Origin: Geminicoccaceae bacterium
GTDB taxonomy: Bacteria; Pseudomonadota; Alphaproteobacteria; Geminicoccales; Geminicoccaceae
Assembly: GCA_020638465.1 (NCBI GenBank)
Contig: JACKIM010000002.1
Location: forward strand, 1,178,001 to 1,242,000
Direction of reading: 5' to 3'
Length of the DNA: 64,000 nt
In this document: piece after piece, positions 36,846 through 45,629 of the stretch
How the letters are laid out: the number at the start of each line of letters is the position of its first letter
Position numbering within the stretch: the first letter of the stretch is position 1
Notes under the pieces: model-generated
The model's database searches: none
Told to the model about the DNA's origin: nothing
The model's input: only the letters and a program-made list of their open reading frames with translations
Program-made: the position numbers and the translations under genes

Positions 36846-37228
36846 GTCTTCTTCCCGCAGAACTGTCGATCATCTTCTCGAAGTCTGCGGCAAACCCTGA
36901 AGTTCATCCCGCCGCTTCGATGAACTGCAATATCATCATTTCATCCCGTTAACGCTACAAATAAAACGATCATTCACCATTCTTTTTTATTAACGTTAAT
37001 TCAAATTATATTTTTAATTATTTTGTAAATCCTTTGAATTCTACCGTAGTTTGAATTGCCATTAATTCATTCTTGATAACAACACGGAAAACAGTTCGTC
37101 GTCGTCACATCGATATCCTCATGCGGCACATTTTTTACCGACAGCAATGAAAAGAAAACGGCACCTTTCCCACTCGGGAAAAGGTGCCGCCATACGTCAC
37201 GTCTCCGACGAACGACCTCGCCGGGGTG
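36846..37228. other. AT-rich gap upstream of hfaABD
   Basis: This is a 383-base gap without a gene. About 36930-37110 is strikingly AT-rich for this GC-rich chromosome, with runs such as TTAATTATTTTG and ATTAACGTTAATTC. It should hold the hfa promoter on the minus strand and, at 37151-37189, the terminator of the aldo/keto reductase gene. Low GC may mark a silenced or regulator-bound region. Confidence 0.6.
37151..37189 (-). terminator. rho-independent terminator after aldo/keto reductase
   Basis: CGGCACCTTTCCC (37159-37171) pairs with GGGAAAAGGTGCCG (37176-37189) with one bulged base and a short loop. On the minus strand the stem is followed by TTTTCTTT. It lies about 40 bases beyond the stop of the aldo/keto reductase gene. 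Confidence 0.85.
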
Positions 37229-38101
37229 TCAGAGGCCGAATATGCTGGAAAGTCCCATGCGCTGGCTCATTTCCGCCATGACCGCATTGTCGGGCATGGC
37301 TTCCGGTTCATCGCTTCCCGATGCCGCGCGCAGGACAGCCGGCAGCAGGTCGACATCACCCACGGAATTCAGGAACACTCCCGGACGCCCGAGAACCCAT
37401 TTCACAGCGACACCGATGTCTTCCTCCTCTTCCAGCGGTTCGTACCAGGTCGCCCGCCGACGCTCCATGATGGCCGACCATGGACCGCGGGCAATCGACT
37501 TGATCGTCTGCACGGCCACGTCACGGCGTTCGGCCAGCGCCACCACATCCTCGAAATCCCTCGCGTAAGTGCCGTGGTGGGCCGTGAACCAGTTATAGGG
37601 CAGGAGAATGGAATCGAAATCGAAGCGCAACAGCGAACGCCGGTGCATCGCGGCAACATTCCAGCCATGCCCGGTGACGCCGATATATCGCACCAGCCCC
37701 TGTTCCCGCGCCTCGACACAGGCTTCCAGCGCACCTCCTTCGCCCATCGCCTCGTCCCACTCGTCGGGATGGATCAGGGCATGAAGCTGAATGAGATCGA
37801 CATGGTCCGTGCGCAGGCGTTCGAGCGAACGCCCGATGCTATCCCGCGCACCCTTGTAGCTGCGGTCGCCGGTCTTGGTCGCGAGGAAGAAATCATCGCG
37901 ATGGCGGTCCATCCACGGGCCGATACGAAGCTCGCTGTCGCCATAGCTTGCGGCCGTATCGATGTGGTTGACACCATGTTCGAGCAACAGGTCCAGAACC
38001 CTGTCCGCAACCGACTGGTCGACATCCTTGAGCGCAGCACCGCCAAACAGCACGCATGAACTCATGTGCCCCGTCCGACCGAAACGACGTTTGCCTAACA
38101 T
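37229..38101 (-). CDS. aldo/keto reductase family protein
   Basis: The 290-residue TIM-barrel NADPH-dependent oxidoreductase has the family tetrad region: GVNHIDTAASYGDSE with catalytic Asp and Tyr, FLATKTGDRSYKGA with Lys, and HVDLIQLHALIHPDEW with His. The substrate is unknown. I chose the ATG at 38101 because GGGGAAGG lies about seven bases upstream and the N-terminus MLGKRRFGRTG fits the family. It stands alone with its own terminator. Confidence 0.85.
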   Translation of the reverse strand: MLGKRRFGRTGHMSSCVLFGGAALKDVDQSVADRVLDLLLEHGVNHIDTAASYGDSELRIGPWMDRHRDDFFLATKTGDRSYKGARDSIGRSLERLRTDHVDLIQLHALIHPDEWDEAMGEGGALEACVEAREQGLVRYIGVTGHGWNVAAMHRRSLLRFDFDSILLPYNWFTAHHGTYARDFEDVVALAERRDVAVQTIKSIARGPWSAIMERRRATWYEPLEEEEDIGVAVKWVLGRPGVFLNSVGDVDLLPAVLRAASGSDEPEAMPDNAVMAEMSQRMGLSSIFGL

Positions 38102-38295
38102 ACGATACCTTCCCCGTTTGCGCATTATCCCCCAATAGCGCAATCATCCGCCGGATGAAAGAAGCGCTTGCGTCGCGGCGGTCCGTGCTCCATAACCGAT
38201 GCGGGCTAGTTCCAATGGAACACTCTTCGGGTGCCGTGGAATTATCCTCATCGCAAGCACGTCGCTGGCGATGCACTACTCTTAGAGGTCAAGTT

Positions 38296-38505
38296 TTGCA
38301 GACTGGTACTGTTAAGTGGTTCAACACCACGAAGGGTTACGGCTTCATCCAGCCCAGCAATGGCGGCCCTGACGCCTTTGTCCACATTTCCGCTGTCGAG
38401 CGGGCCGGCATGGACGGCCTGCGCGAGGGTGAAAAAATCGAGTACGAGCTGGTCCGTGGCAGAAACGGCAAGAGCTCGGCCGAGAACCTGAAGCGCGTCG
38501 GCTAA
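38296..38505 (+). CDS. CspA-family cold shock protein
   Basis: The 69-residue OB-fold protein has RNP1 (KGYGFIQ) and RNP2 (AFVHIS) and the classic N-terminus QTGTVKWFNTTKG. It binds single-stranded nucleic acid and melts RNA structure. The start is a TTG at 38296 preceded by AGAGG; in-frame upstream codons give no family resemblance. The gap from 38102 to 38295 probably holds the promoter and a 5' leader, as is usual for cold shock genes. A terminator follows. Confidence 0.9.
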   Translation: MQTGTVKWFNTTKGYGFIQPSNGGPDAFVHISAVERAGMDGLREGEKIEYELVRGRNGKSSAENLKRVG

Positions 38506-38536
38506 GACCGTCTCAAAACCGGTCATACTGCCGAAC

Positions 38537-38574
38537 GAAGCCCTCCGAAATTTTCGGGGGGCTTCTTCTTTTTC
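38537..38574 (+). terminator. rho-independent terminator after cold shock gene
   Basis: GAAGCCCTCCGAAA (38537-38550) pairs with the following TTTTCGGGGGGCTTC with a G-T wobble and one bulge. A CTTCTTCTTTTTC tract follows. It lies 31 bases past the csp stop. Confidence 0.85.
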
Positions 38575-38715
38575 ATCGCCCGCGGTAGCGTTGTCCGGAC
38601 ATGCCGTTTCCCGATTGTCTGCTGTGAAAAACGCGACCGCCGCGCCCCTTGCATCTGCCGCGCATTTTGGCCACAAGCCCATCATCCACGGCACGCCAAG
38701 AGACAAGGAACCGCA

Positions 38716-39813
38716 ATGGGTTTCAACTGCGGCATCGTCGGTCTGCCCAATGTCGGCAAATCGACACTTTTCAATGCCCTGACGGAAACGGCCGCGGCTG
38801 CAGCCGCGAACTATCCATTTTGTACCATCGAACCCAACATCGGCAGGGTTCCCGTACCCGATCCCCGCCTCGACCGGCTGGCGCAACTGGCGAAGTCGGT
38901 CAAAACCATCGCAACCCAGCTGGAAATCAAGGATATCGCCGGGCTCGTCCGGGGAGCCTCCAAGGGCGAGGGGTTGGGCAACCAGTTCCTCGGAGCCATT
39001 CGCGAGGTCGACGCGATCCTGCATGTCCTGCGCTGTTTCGAGGATGACGACATCACTCATGTCGAAGGCTCGATCGACCCTCTGCGCGATGCCGAACTGA
39101 TTGAAACGGAGCTGCTGCTCGCCGACATCGACAGCCTGGAGCGACAAAGGGACTCGCTGGTCAAGCGGGTACGCGGACAGGACAAGGATGCCAGATCCCG
39201 CCTGGCCCTGCTCGAACAGATCCTGCCCTTGATGCAGGAAGGGCGTTCGGCCCGGTCGCTCAAGCTTGACGACGACCAGCGCACAGCGCTCCGCTCCTTC
39301 AATCTCCTCACTTCCAAGCCCGTTCTGTTCGTTCTCAACGTCGACGAGGGCTCGGCTGCCGCCGGCAATGCCACAAGCGCCGGAGCCGCGGCCATGGCCG
39401 AAGGCATCGGGGCCGGCAGCGTTGTCGTCTCGGCTGCAATCGAGGCCGAACTCACCACCCTGCCCGCGGCCGACCGGAGCGAGTACCTGGCAAGCCTCGG
39501 GCTCGATGAGCCGGGCCTGCACCGGGTCATCCGGGAAGGATACGCACTGCTGAACCTGCTGACCTTCTTCACCGTCGGTCCCAAGGAAGCGCGGGCCTGG
39601 ACGGTGCATCGAGGCGCCAGCGCACCGGAGGCGGCGGGCGTCATCCATACCGATTTCCAACGTGGCTTCATCTGCGCGGAGACCATAGCATTCGACGACT
39701 ATGTACGTCTTGGCGGCGAACAGGGAGCCAGGGAAGCGGGAAGAATGAGACTGGAAGGCAGGGACTATGTCGCGCAGGATGGCGACGTCTTTCACTTCCG
39801 CTTCAACGTCTGA
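38716..39813 (+). CDS. ychF: ribosome-binding ATPase YchF
   Basis: The 365-residue Obg-family P-loop protein has G1 GLPNVGKST, G3 IKDIAGLVRGASKGEG and, in place of NKxD, NVDEG, consistent with ATP rather than GTP preference. A coiled-coil insert lies at about 130-200 and a C-terminal TGS domain at about 280-365 (RAWTVHRGASAPEAAGVIH). YchF binds ribosomes and affects oxidative stress responses. The N-terminus MGFNCGIVGLPNVGK is the standard start. Confidence 0.95.
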   Translation: MGFNCGIVGLPNVGKSTLFNALTETAAAAAANYPFCTIEPNIGRVPVPDPRLDRLAQLAKSVKTIATQLEIKDIAGLVRGASKGEGLGNQFLGAIREVDAILHVLRCFEDDDITHVEGSIDPLRDAELIETELLLADIDSLERQRDSLVKRVRGQDKDARSRLALLEQILPLMQEGRSARSLKLDDDQRTALRSFNLLTSKPVLFVLNVDEGSAAAGNATSAGAAAMAEGIGAGSVVVSAAIEAELTTLPAADRSEYLASLGLDEPGLHRVIREGYALLNLLTFFTVGPKEARAWTVHRGASAPEAAGVIHTDFQRGFICAETIAFDDYVRLGGEQGAREAGRMRLEGRDYVAQDGDVFHFRFNV

Positions 39814-39867
39814 TCCGGGGGGGCGCCGATCGCACGGCTGACACGACGACCACGATGCCTGTTCTCG

Positions 39868-41616
39868 ATGGCCACGGCGCTCGCCCTTGCCTTCTGCGCG
39901 ATGCTGGTCGTGACGCTGGGCACCTTTATTGTCGGCAGCCTTTACACGGCGGGCGAAAATACCCGCCAGTTGCTTACTGCCCGCATAAACCTGACGCTCG
40001 ATGCCATCGAACGCGGGGTCATCAATTATCTGCATCCTGTCGAAGCGCGCCTGCGACTGATCCGCGATCGGATGCAGAGTGGTCAACTCGACCCGTCGCT
40101 GAAGGACGAACGCACCGTCGACTTCCTGCGTGGCATGCTTGCAGCCGCCGACCAGATCAAGGGCGTTGGCGTGGTCGAGCGGGGCGTGGGACTGATTCAC
40201 CAGGAACGTGACGGTTCGCCGCAATTTTCACAATTCAGGGTCGATGCGGGAAGCGAAGACGGATTCTTCGACTGGGATTCCGCCGGTGACCGGGTCGTCT
40301 GGGGACCTCCGACATGGAGCCCCATCGTCAGGACGACAGTGATCAATGCCAGGCTCAGGCTCGACCTCGGCGACGGCAGGGAGCGGCTGGTACTGGCCGC
40401 CATCGAGATCGACACGTTCGCCCGCCAGTTGACCGTGCTGGCCAATGAAGTCGGCCAGCCGGTGTTCGTGCTGCATGGCGGCCGGTGGATCCTCGGCTAT
40501 AACGGGTTCGATCCCGCAACGGCCGACCTGACTTCCGAGCATCCTCTGGTCGAGGTCGCCGAAGCCACCGACCGGGTGCTGGCCGCGTTCAACGATGCCA
40601 AGCCGGACCGGCTTTCCGAGATCGCCCCCGGTGTCAACGCGACGAGCAAGGCCATCGAGGTCGATGGTGTCCGTCGCGCCATCATCACCAGGCAGGTCAA
40701 GGGATTCACGGACCTCGCCTGGACAATCGGCACACATGTTCCTGCCAGCGAAGCGGGCGAACAGGTCCGGCGTTTCATGGGACTGATCGCGCTCAGCCTG
40801 GTGGTGAGTCTCGCGGCCGTGGTCTTGACGTTCTGGATCGGACGGCGACTTAGCCGCCCATTGGTACGCTTGGCCGATTTTGCCCACAAGGTGGGCGATC
40901 TCCAGTTCGACCGGCTCGAACCGCTTCCACCGAGCTCGATCCGGGAATTGCACACCGCAACCGAGGCCCTCAACGGCATGACCGCGGCCCTCAAGTGGTT
41001 CGAGGCTTATGTACCACGCCGGCTTGTACAATATCTCATCCGGACACACGGCGCCTCGGGCGTCCCTTCACGCGAACTCGATGTCAGCGTGATGTTCACG
41101 GATATCGTCGGTTTCACCCGGCATACAACGGGCAAAAATCCGGCTGCAGTCGCGGCCTTCCTCAACCATCACTTTGCCATTCTCAAGGAATGCATCGAAG
41201 CTGAGGGCGGCACGATCGACAAATATATCGGCGACAGCGTGATGGCATTCTGGGGGGCCCCGGAAATTCAGGACGACCACGCGGCACGGGCCTGCCGGGC
41301 CGCGCTCGCCATCCGTGCGGCACTCGCGGCCGACCCCGGATCACCGGCGATCCGGATCGGAATCCAGAGCGGCCCGACACTTGTCGGCAATATCGGTGCG
41401 CCGGGACGGCTGAACTACACGCTCGTCGGAGATACGGTAAACGTCGCACAACGCCTCGAACAGCTCGGCAAGTCGGTCAGCCCCGCCGAGCGAACGACCA
41501 TTCTCATCGCCGCCGCGACCTTCGACCATCTCCGGGGCAGTCAGGTCAGAACCGAGAAGGTCGGCGAAATGCAGATGACCGGGACCGACAAACTTATCCT
41601 CGTTCACCGTTTATAA
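39868..41616 (+). CDS. membrane-bound class III adenylate/guanylate cyclase
   Basis: The 582-residue protein has an N-terminal membrane helix (about 1-25), an extracytoplasmic sensor region (about 30-290), a second helix (about 295-316, LIALSLVVSLAAVVLTFW), a HAMP linker and a C-terminal cyclase domain (about 400-575). The cyclase has VMFTDIVGFTRHT with the first metal Asp, KYIGDSVMAFWGAP with the second, and LNYTLVGDTVNVAQRLE. It should make cAMP in response to a periplasmic signal. It begins 54 bases after ychF in the same frame; the start codon is the first ATG after the ychF stop, without an ideal ribosome site. Confidence 0.9.
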   Translation: MATALALAFCAMLVVTLGTFIVGSLYTAGENTRQLLTARINLTLDAIERGVINYLHPVEARLRLIRDRMQSGQLDPSLKDERTVDFLRGMLAAADQIKGVGVVERGVGLIHQERDGSPQFSQFRVDAGSEDGFFDWDSAGDRVVWGPPTWSPIVRTTVINARLRLDLGDGRERLVLAAIEIDTFARQLTVLANEVGQPVFVLHGGRWILGYNGFDPATADLTSEHPLVEVAEATDRVLAAFNDAKPDRLSEIAPGVNATSKAIEVDGVRRAIITRQVKGFTDLAWTIGTHVPASEAGEQVRRFMGLIALSLVVSLAAVVLTFWIGRRLSRPLVRLADFAHKVGDLQFDRLEPLPPSSIRELHTATEALNGMTAALKWFEAYVPRRLVQYLIRTHGASGVPSRELDVSVMFTDIVGFTRHTTGKNPAAVAAFLNHHFAILKECIEAEGGTIDKYIGDSVMAFWGAPEIQDDHAARACRAALAIRAALAADPGSPAIRIGIQSGPTLVGNIGAPGRLNYTLVGDTVNVAQRLEQLGKSVSPAERTTILIAAATFDHLRGSQVRTEKVGEMQMTGTDKLILVHRL

Positions 41617-41712
41617 ACATCTGCCCACCCACCATTCACCCGGGCAATGATGCTTGTGAAAGGGCCGGGATCGATGGGCGGGGATTGCCGGCGCCCGATT
41701 TCATCCTCCACC

Positions 41713-41727
41713 CGGCAAAACTTGCCG
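41713..41727. promoter_or_regulatory. enhancer-like inverted repeat upstream of flgI promoter
   Basis: CGGCAA-AAC-TTGCCG is a perfect 6-bp inverted repeat centred about 90 bases upstream of the -24 element of the flgI promoter. Related TTGCCGG half-sites occur near 41684 and 41742. As I remember them, FlbD-binding ftr elements of Caulobacter have a similar CGGCAAA/TGCCG core, so this is a candidate activator site for the sigma-54 promoter. Confidence 0.55.
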
Positions 41728-41802
41728 ACGGGCGGATGAATTTGCCGGTGACATCGACGAATTCCACCCGCTGAAACTGTCAGAATGCAGGCATGCCGAA
41801 CA

Positions 41803-41820
41803 TTGGCACGCCTCTTGCTT
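41803..41820 (+). promoter_or_regulatory. sigma-54 promoter for flgI operon
   Basis: TTGGCACGCCTCTTGCTT matches the sigma-54 consensus TGGCAC-N5-TTGCW exactly, with GG at -24 and GC at -12 correctly spaced. Transcription would start near 41830, about 60 bases before flgI. Such promoters drive rod, ring and hook genes in Caulobacter and need an enhancer-bound activator. Confidence 0.85.
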
Positions 41821-41888
41821 GAAGTCGGACAGAGTCGGTTCCGGCAGCTTGAGCGGAGAACTTCCGCCACGGATGAAAGGGGAAATGC

Positions 41889-42989
41889 TTGTTGCGCCTT
41901 GTCCTCATGACCACGATGATCCTGATGCTTGGTGCCGGCGCGAATGCGTCGGTGCGGATCAAGGACATTGCCGATTTCGAGGGCGTCCGCGACAACATGC
42001 TTGTCGGCTATGGCCTCGTTGTCGGCCTAAATGGCACCGGAGATTCGCTTCGCAATTCGATGTTCACCCAGGAGAGCCTGGTGGCCATGCTGGAACGCCT
42101 GGGTGTCAGTACCCGTGGTGCCAATCTCAACACGAAGAACGTCGCCGCAGTGATGGTCACATCGACACTGCCACCGTTCGCGCGCCAGGGAAGCCGGATC
42201 GACGTCAGTGTCAGCGCCATGGGCGATGCCAAGTCATTGCTCGGCGGCATGCTGCTGGTGACACCGCTGGTCGGTGCCGATGGCGAGGTCTACGCCGTCA
42301 GTCAGGGAGCACTGGCGGTCGGAGGCTTTTCCGCGGCTGGCAATGCCGAGACGGTGACCAGGGGCGTACCAACCGGAGCACGCATTCCCAATGGCGCGAT
42401 TGTCGAGCGGGAGGTCGAGTTCGCCCTCGATGACCTGCGCAGCGTCAGCCTCACCCTGCGCAATCCCGACTTTACCACCGCCGAACGGATAGCGACCGCC
42501 ATCAATCGCCATCTCGGCGACAATGTGGCCTCGGCAACCGACTCCGCAACGGTACGCATACCGCTGCCGCAGCGTTTTTCCGGCAAGACCGCACGCCTGC
42601 TCACCGACATCGAGCAGTTGAGGGTCGAACCCGACCAGCCTGCGCGCATCGTGATCGACGAAAGTGCCGGTATCATCGTCATGGGCGCCAATGTCACCAT
42701 CTCCAAGGTGGCGGTGGCCCAGGGCAACCTCACGGTACGGGTCACGGAGAATCCCCAAGTGGTTCAGCCGCCGCCATTTTCCGGCGGGCAGACCGCTGTG
42801 CAGCCCCAGACCAACGTTCAGGTCGATCAGAACGACGACAAGAAGCTGGTCGTTCTCGAACCCGGCGTGACCCTGGAAACACTGGTGGACGGTCTCAATG
42901 CGCTCGGCATCGGGCCGCGCGACATGATCAGCATCATCCAGGCCATCCGCGCAGCCGGTGCGCTACAGGCCGATATCGAGGTGATGTGA
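41889..42989 (+). CDS. flgI: flagellar P-ring protein FlgI
   Basis: The 366-residue protein forms the P-ring around the rod in the peptidoglycan. It has a signal peptide (about 1-20, MLMLGAGANA-like cut) and family blocks RIKDIADFEGVRDNMLVGYGLVVGLNGTGD, split here as RIKDIADFEGVRDN and GYGLVVGLNGTGD, and the C-terminal GPRDMISIIQAIRAAGAL. The start is read as TTG at 41889 after AAAGGGG; an ATG at 41907 would shorten the signal peptide. It is the first gene behind the sigma-54 promoter. Confidence 0.93.
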   Translation: MLRLVLMTTMILMLGAGANASVRIKDIADFEGVRDNMLVGYGLVVGLNGTGDSLRNSMFTQESLVAMLERLGVSTRGANLNTKNVAAVMVTSTLPPFARQGSRIDVSVSAMGDAKSLLGGMLLVTPLVGADGEVYAVSQGALAVGGFSAAGNAETVTRGVPTGARIPNGAIVEREVEFALDDLRSVSLTLRNPDFTTAERIATAINRHLGDNVASATDSATVRIPLPQRFSGKTARLLTDIEQLRVEPDQPARIVIDESAGIIVMGANVTISKVAVAQGNLTVRVTENPQVVQPPPFSGGQTAVQPQTNVQVDQNDDKKLVVLEPGVTLETLVDGLNALGIGPRDMISIIQAIRAAGALQADIEVM

Positions 42990-42991
42990 GC

Positions 42992-43291
42992 ATGAGCAAC
43001 ATCGACTTCCACGGCAATGTCGGTGCACCCGCCAGCGATGCCGCAGGGTCAGTCCCGACGGCAAGGATGCGGGCGACAGCCGACGAGTTCGAATCCGTGT
43101 TCCTGTCCCAGGTCCTGCGCGGGCTGTCGACCGGTCTCGAAGACAGTGGACCACTCGCGGATAGCGACAGCAATCCGTTCGCCGACATGCTGCAGCAGGA
43201 ATACGCCAAGCTCATCAGCCGCAGTGGCGGCATCGGCATTGCCGATGCCGTGCTCAAGGAAATGTTGAAGATGCAGGAACAGCCGGAATGA
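42992..43291 (+). CDS. flgJ: FlgJ-like rod-binding protein
   Basis: The 99-residue protein matches only the N-terminal rod-capping domain of FlgJ: ADEFESVFLSQVLRGLS and a C-terminal SGGIGIADAVLKEMLKMQ. The muramidase domain is absent, as is common in alphaproteobacteria, so another enzyme must clear peptidoglycan for the rod. The ATG at 42992 is used; a GTG at 42986 overlapping the flgI stop is an alternative. It overlaps the next gene by four bases. Confidence 0.85.
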   Translation: MSNIDFHGNVGAPASDAAGSVPTARMRATADEFESVFLSQVLRGLSTGLEDSGPLADSDSNPFADMLQQEYAKLISRSGGIGIADAVLKEMLKMQEQPE

Positions 43292-43704
43292 GCCCGCTCG
43301 AACAAGTGACCGTGGTCATGACCTTGATGCTCCAGCTGCAGAACCTCCTGGACGAGGAGACCGAATATCTGCGGGCGATGAAGATCGAGCGGCTGGAAGC
43401 GCTTCAGAATGAAAAGGTTGCCCTCGCCGAGGCCTACGAGATCGAGATGTACAGGCTGCGCAAGGAACCCGAGGTTCTGGGCGCCCTGCCGATCGAAGTT
43501 CGCCAGAGCTTCGAGGATGCCGTCCGAACGCTGCAATCGGCCAGCCGCCGCAATGCGCATGCGGTTGAAGCCGCACGGACCGTTGTCGACCGGATCGTCC
43601 GTCGTCTCGGCCGCACGCTCGAACAGCGCCGCAACAGGCCATCCGGATATGACAGCGACAGCCGTGGACGTGTCATATCGGTTGCCTTCAACCACCGGAT
43701 CTGA
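43288..43704 (+). CDS. FlgN-like flagellar export chaperone
   Basis: The 138-residue, mainly helical protein lies directly before flgK, where the FlgK/FlgL chaperone FlgN is expected. It has long amphipathic helices (LMLQLQNLLDEETEYLRAM, ERLEALQNEKVALAEAY) and a basic C-terminus, features of FlgN. Identity is based on size, helicity and position more than on a diagnostic motif. It starts in a four-base overlap with flgJ. Confidence 0.65.
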   Translation: MSPLEQVTVVMTLMLQLQNLLDEETEYLRAMKIERLEALQNEKVALAEAYEIEMYRLRKEPEVLGALPIEVRQSFEDAVRTLQSASRRNAHAVEAARTVVDRIVRRLGRTLEQRRNRPSGYDSDSRGRVISVAFNHRI

Positions 43705-43716
43705 GGAGCAGGACTG

Positions 43717-45612
43717 ATGTCTCTCACCTATACCCTCCAGACTGCCCTCACCGGCCTGAATTCGGCCCAGCGCGCCCTTGGCACTACGGCCAATAATGTC
43801 GCCAATGCCAATACCGACGGTTTCTCGCGCAAGGAAGTCCACCAGTCCACGCGTATCATCGAGGGCGAAGGCTACGGCGTTGACACCGAGGAAGCGACCC
43901 GGATCGTCGATGAGTTCCTCGATGTCGAGATCCGCAAGCAACTGGGATTTCTCGGTCGAAGCAATGCCCTCAGCGATGTGCTCGACCAGGTGGAAATGCG
44001 GGTTTTCGGTGCGCCCGGAGATGGCGACCGCGGATTGTCCAACAAGTTTGCCGATTTCACCGCCTCGATCGAGGCCGTTGCGACCTCGCCCGAGAATGCC
44101 GCCACCCGCAGCACGATGATGGCCGAGCTCGAGGACATGCTGAACGAGATCGATGGAAACGCCACGGCAGTCCAGGGCCTGCGTGGTGATGTCGATCGCC
44201 AGATCAAGAGTACCATCGATTCCATCAACGGCGACATTCAACGCCTCGATCACCTCAACCAGCAATTCGCCCGCGCCATTCCCACGGCCGAATTGCTCGA
44301 TCAGCGCGATCAGGTCCTTGAGGACCTCGCCGGGAAGATCGATATCGGCGTCTTCACCCACGAGAACAATACCATCGCGGTGTATACCGCCAATGGCGAG
44401 GCGCTCCTCGAATACGGACCGAAGAAGCTGATCTACACTCCGGCGGCCAGTGTCACCGACAGTACGGCATTTCGGTCGATCGACGTCTATGACTACCGGC
44501 AGATCGACGCCGAGACAGGCTTGCCCAAAGCCGGGGAAACCGGTTCGGTGCTGGTCAGTTCCGGCCTGAGAATGGACCTGACGCCCGAGCTTGCCAACGA
44601 TGCCATCGCCGACTCCGACCAGATTGTCGTCTCGCCGCTTCGGACAGGCAAGTTGCAGGGGTTGCTGGAGGCCCGGGATCGCAAGCTGCCGCAACTGGCC
44701 GACCAGATTTCCGAGATCGCCACCATGGTGCGCTACAATGTCAACAAGGCGCACAACAATGCCATGCCCTACCCTCTGCCAACCGAATTCAGCGGCACGA
44801 GATCCGGCTTTGCCGATTTCGATGCCGCGGCCGGGACCGGCACGGCGACCGGCATTGCCCATGTCGCGGTATTCGCTGCCGATGGAACATTGGCTACCGA
44901 CATCTCGCTCGACATGTCGACCTATCCCTCGGCAGTCGATCTAGTCACCGATCTGAATACCCAGCTGGGCGGCTTTGGCAGCGCGACGATCACAGCCGAC
45001 AACCGGCTTGAAATCACCATGGGGAATGATGTCAGTGGTCAGCCTTATGGCGTTGCGCTGTCCGAAGACACCAGCAGCATTGCCTTCACCGACAATAATG
45101 GCCGCGACTGGAATTACGGGTTTGCGCATTATTTCGGGTTGAACGATCTCATCGTTCAGGACGGAACCAAGACGACCGAGCTGTCCGTTCGACCGGATAT
45201 TTCCTCCGACCAGTCCCGAATTGGCCAGGCCATACTCGACTATTCGACCGGAACCGCGGAAATCGGCGGTGCAGGCGACAATCGCGGCCTTCAGAATCTC
45301 GCTGCCGCCGTCCGTTCCGACTTCACCACCATCGACCGGGGCGGCCTCGCCGGGAGAACAACCACGATCGTCGACTATATCTCCGATGTGATCGGCGCCC
45401 AGGCCTCGGATGCCGCCGAAGCCGACAATCGGGCCGCGTCGAACCAGGCGCTGACTGACGAACTGCTGCAACGCCAGTCCTCCATCTCGGGAGTGAATCT
45501 CGACGAGGAGCTGTCGAAGCTCATCATCTATCAACGCGCCTATACGGTTTCAGCCCGTGTGATGACCGTGACCAACGAGCTGTTCGACGAACTGATGAAT
45601 GTCGGGCGCTAG
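43717..45612 (+). CDS. flgK: flagellar hook-associated protein 1 FlgK
   Basis: The 631-residue hook-filament junction protein has the axial N-terminus (ALTGLNSAQRALGTTANNV then ANANTDGFSRKEV) and C-terminus (GVNLDEELSKLIIYQRAY, SARVMTVTNELFDELMNV) that form the coiled-coil core. The middle holds the variable domains exposed on the junction. GAGGAG precedes the ATG. flgL follows 17 bases later, as usual. Confidence 0.93.
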   Translation: MSLTYTLQTALTGLNSAQRALGTTANNVANANTDGFSRKEVHQSTRIIEGEGYGVDTEEATRIVDEFLDVEIRKQLGFLGRSNALSDVLDQVEMRVFGAPGDGDRGLSNKFADFTASIEAVATSPENAATRSTMMAELEDMLNEIDGNATAVQGLRGDVDRQIKSTIDSINGDIQRLDHLNQQFARAIPTAELLDQRDQVLEDLAGKIDIGVFTHENNTIAVYTANGEALLEYGPKKLIYTPAASVTDSTAFRSIDVYDYRQIDAETGLPKAGETGSVLVSSGLRMDLTPELANDAIADSDQIVVSPLRTGKLQGLLEARDRKLPQLADQISEIATMVRYNVNKAHNNAMPYPLPTEFSGTRSGFADFDAAAGTGTATGIAHVAVFAADGTLATDISLDMSTYPSAVDLVTDLNTQLGGFGSATITADNRLEITMGNDVSGQPYGVALSEDTSSIAFTDNNGRDWNYGFAHYFGLNDLIVQDGTKTTELSVRPDISSDQSRIGQAILDYSTGTAEIGGAGDNRGLQNLAAAVRSDFTTIDRGGLAGRTTTIVDYISDVIGAQASDAAEADNRAASNQALTDELLQRQSSISGVNLDEELSKLIIYQRAYTVSARVMTVTNELFDELMNVGR

Positions 45613-45629
45613 AGTGAGGAACGACTTCC

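Noticed and set aside
38248..40224. 658-codon open frame on the minus strand
   Set aside because: It covers the cold shock gene, ychF and the cyclase start, all certain on the plus strand, and crosses a terminator.
42934..44862. 642-codon open frame on the minus strand
   Set aside because: It is opposite flgJ, flgN and flgK; composition is that of an antisense frame.
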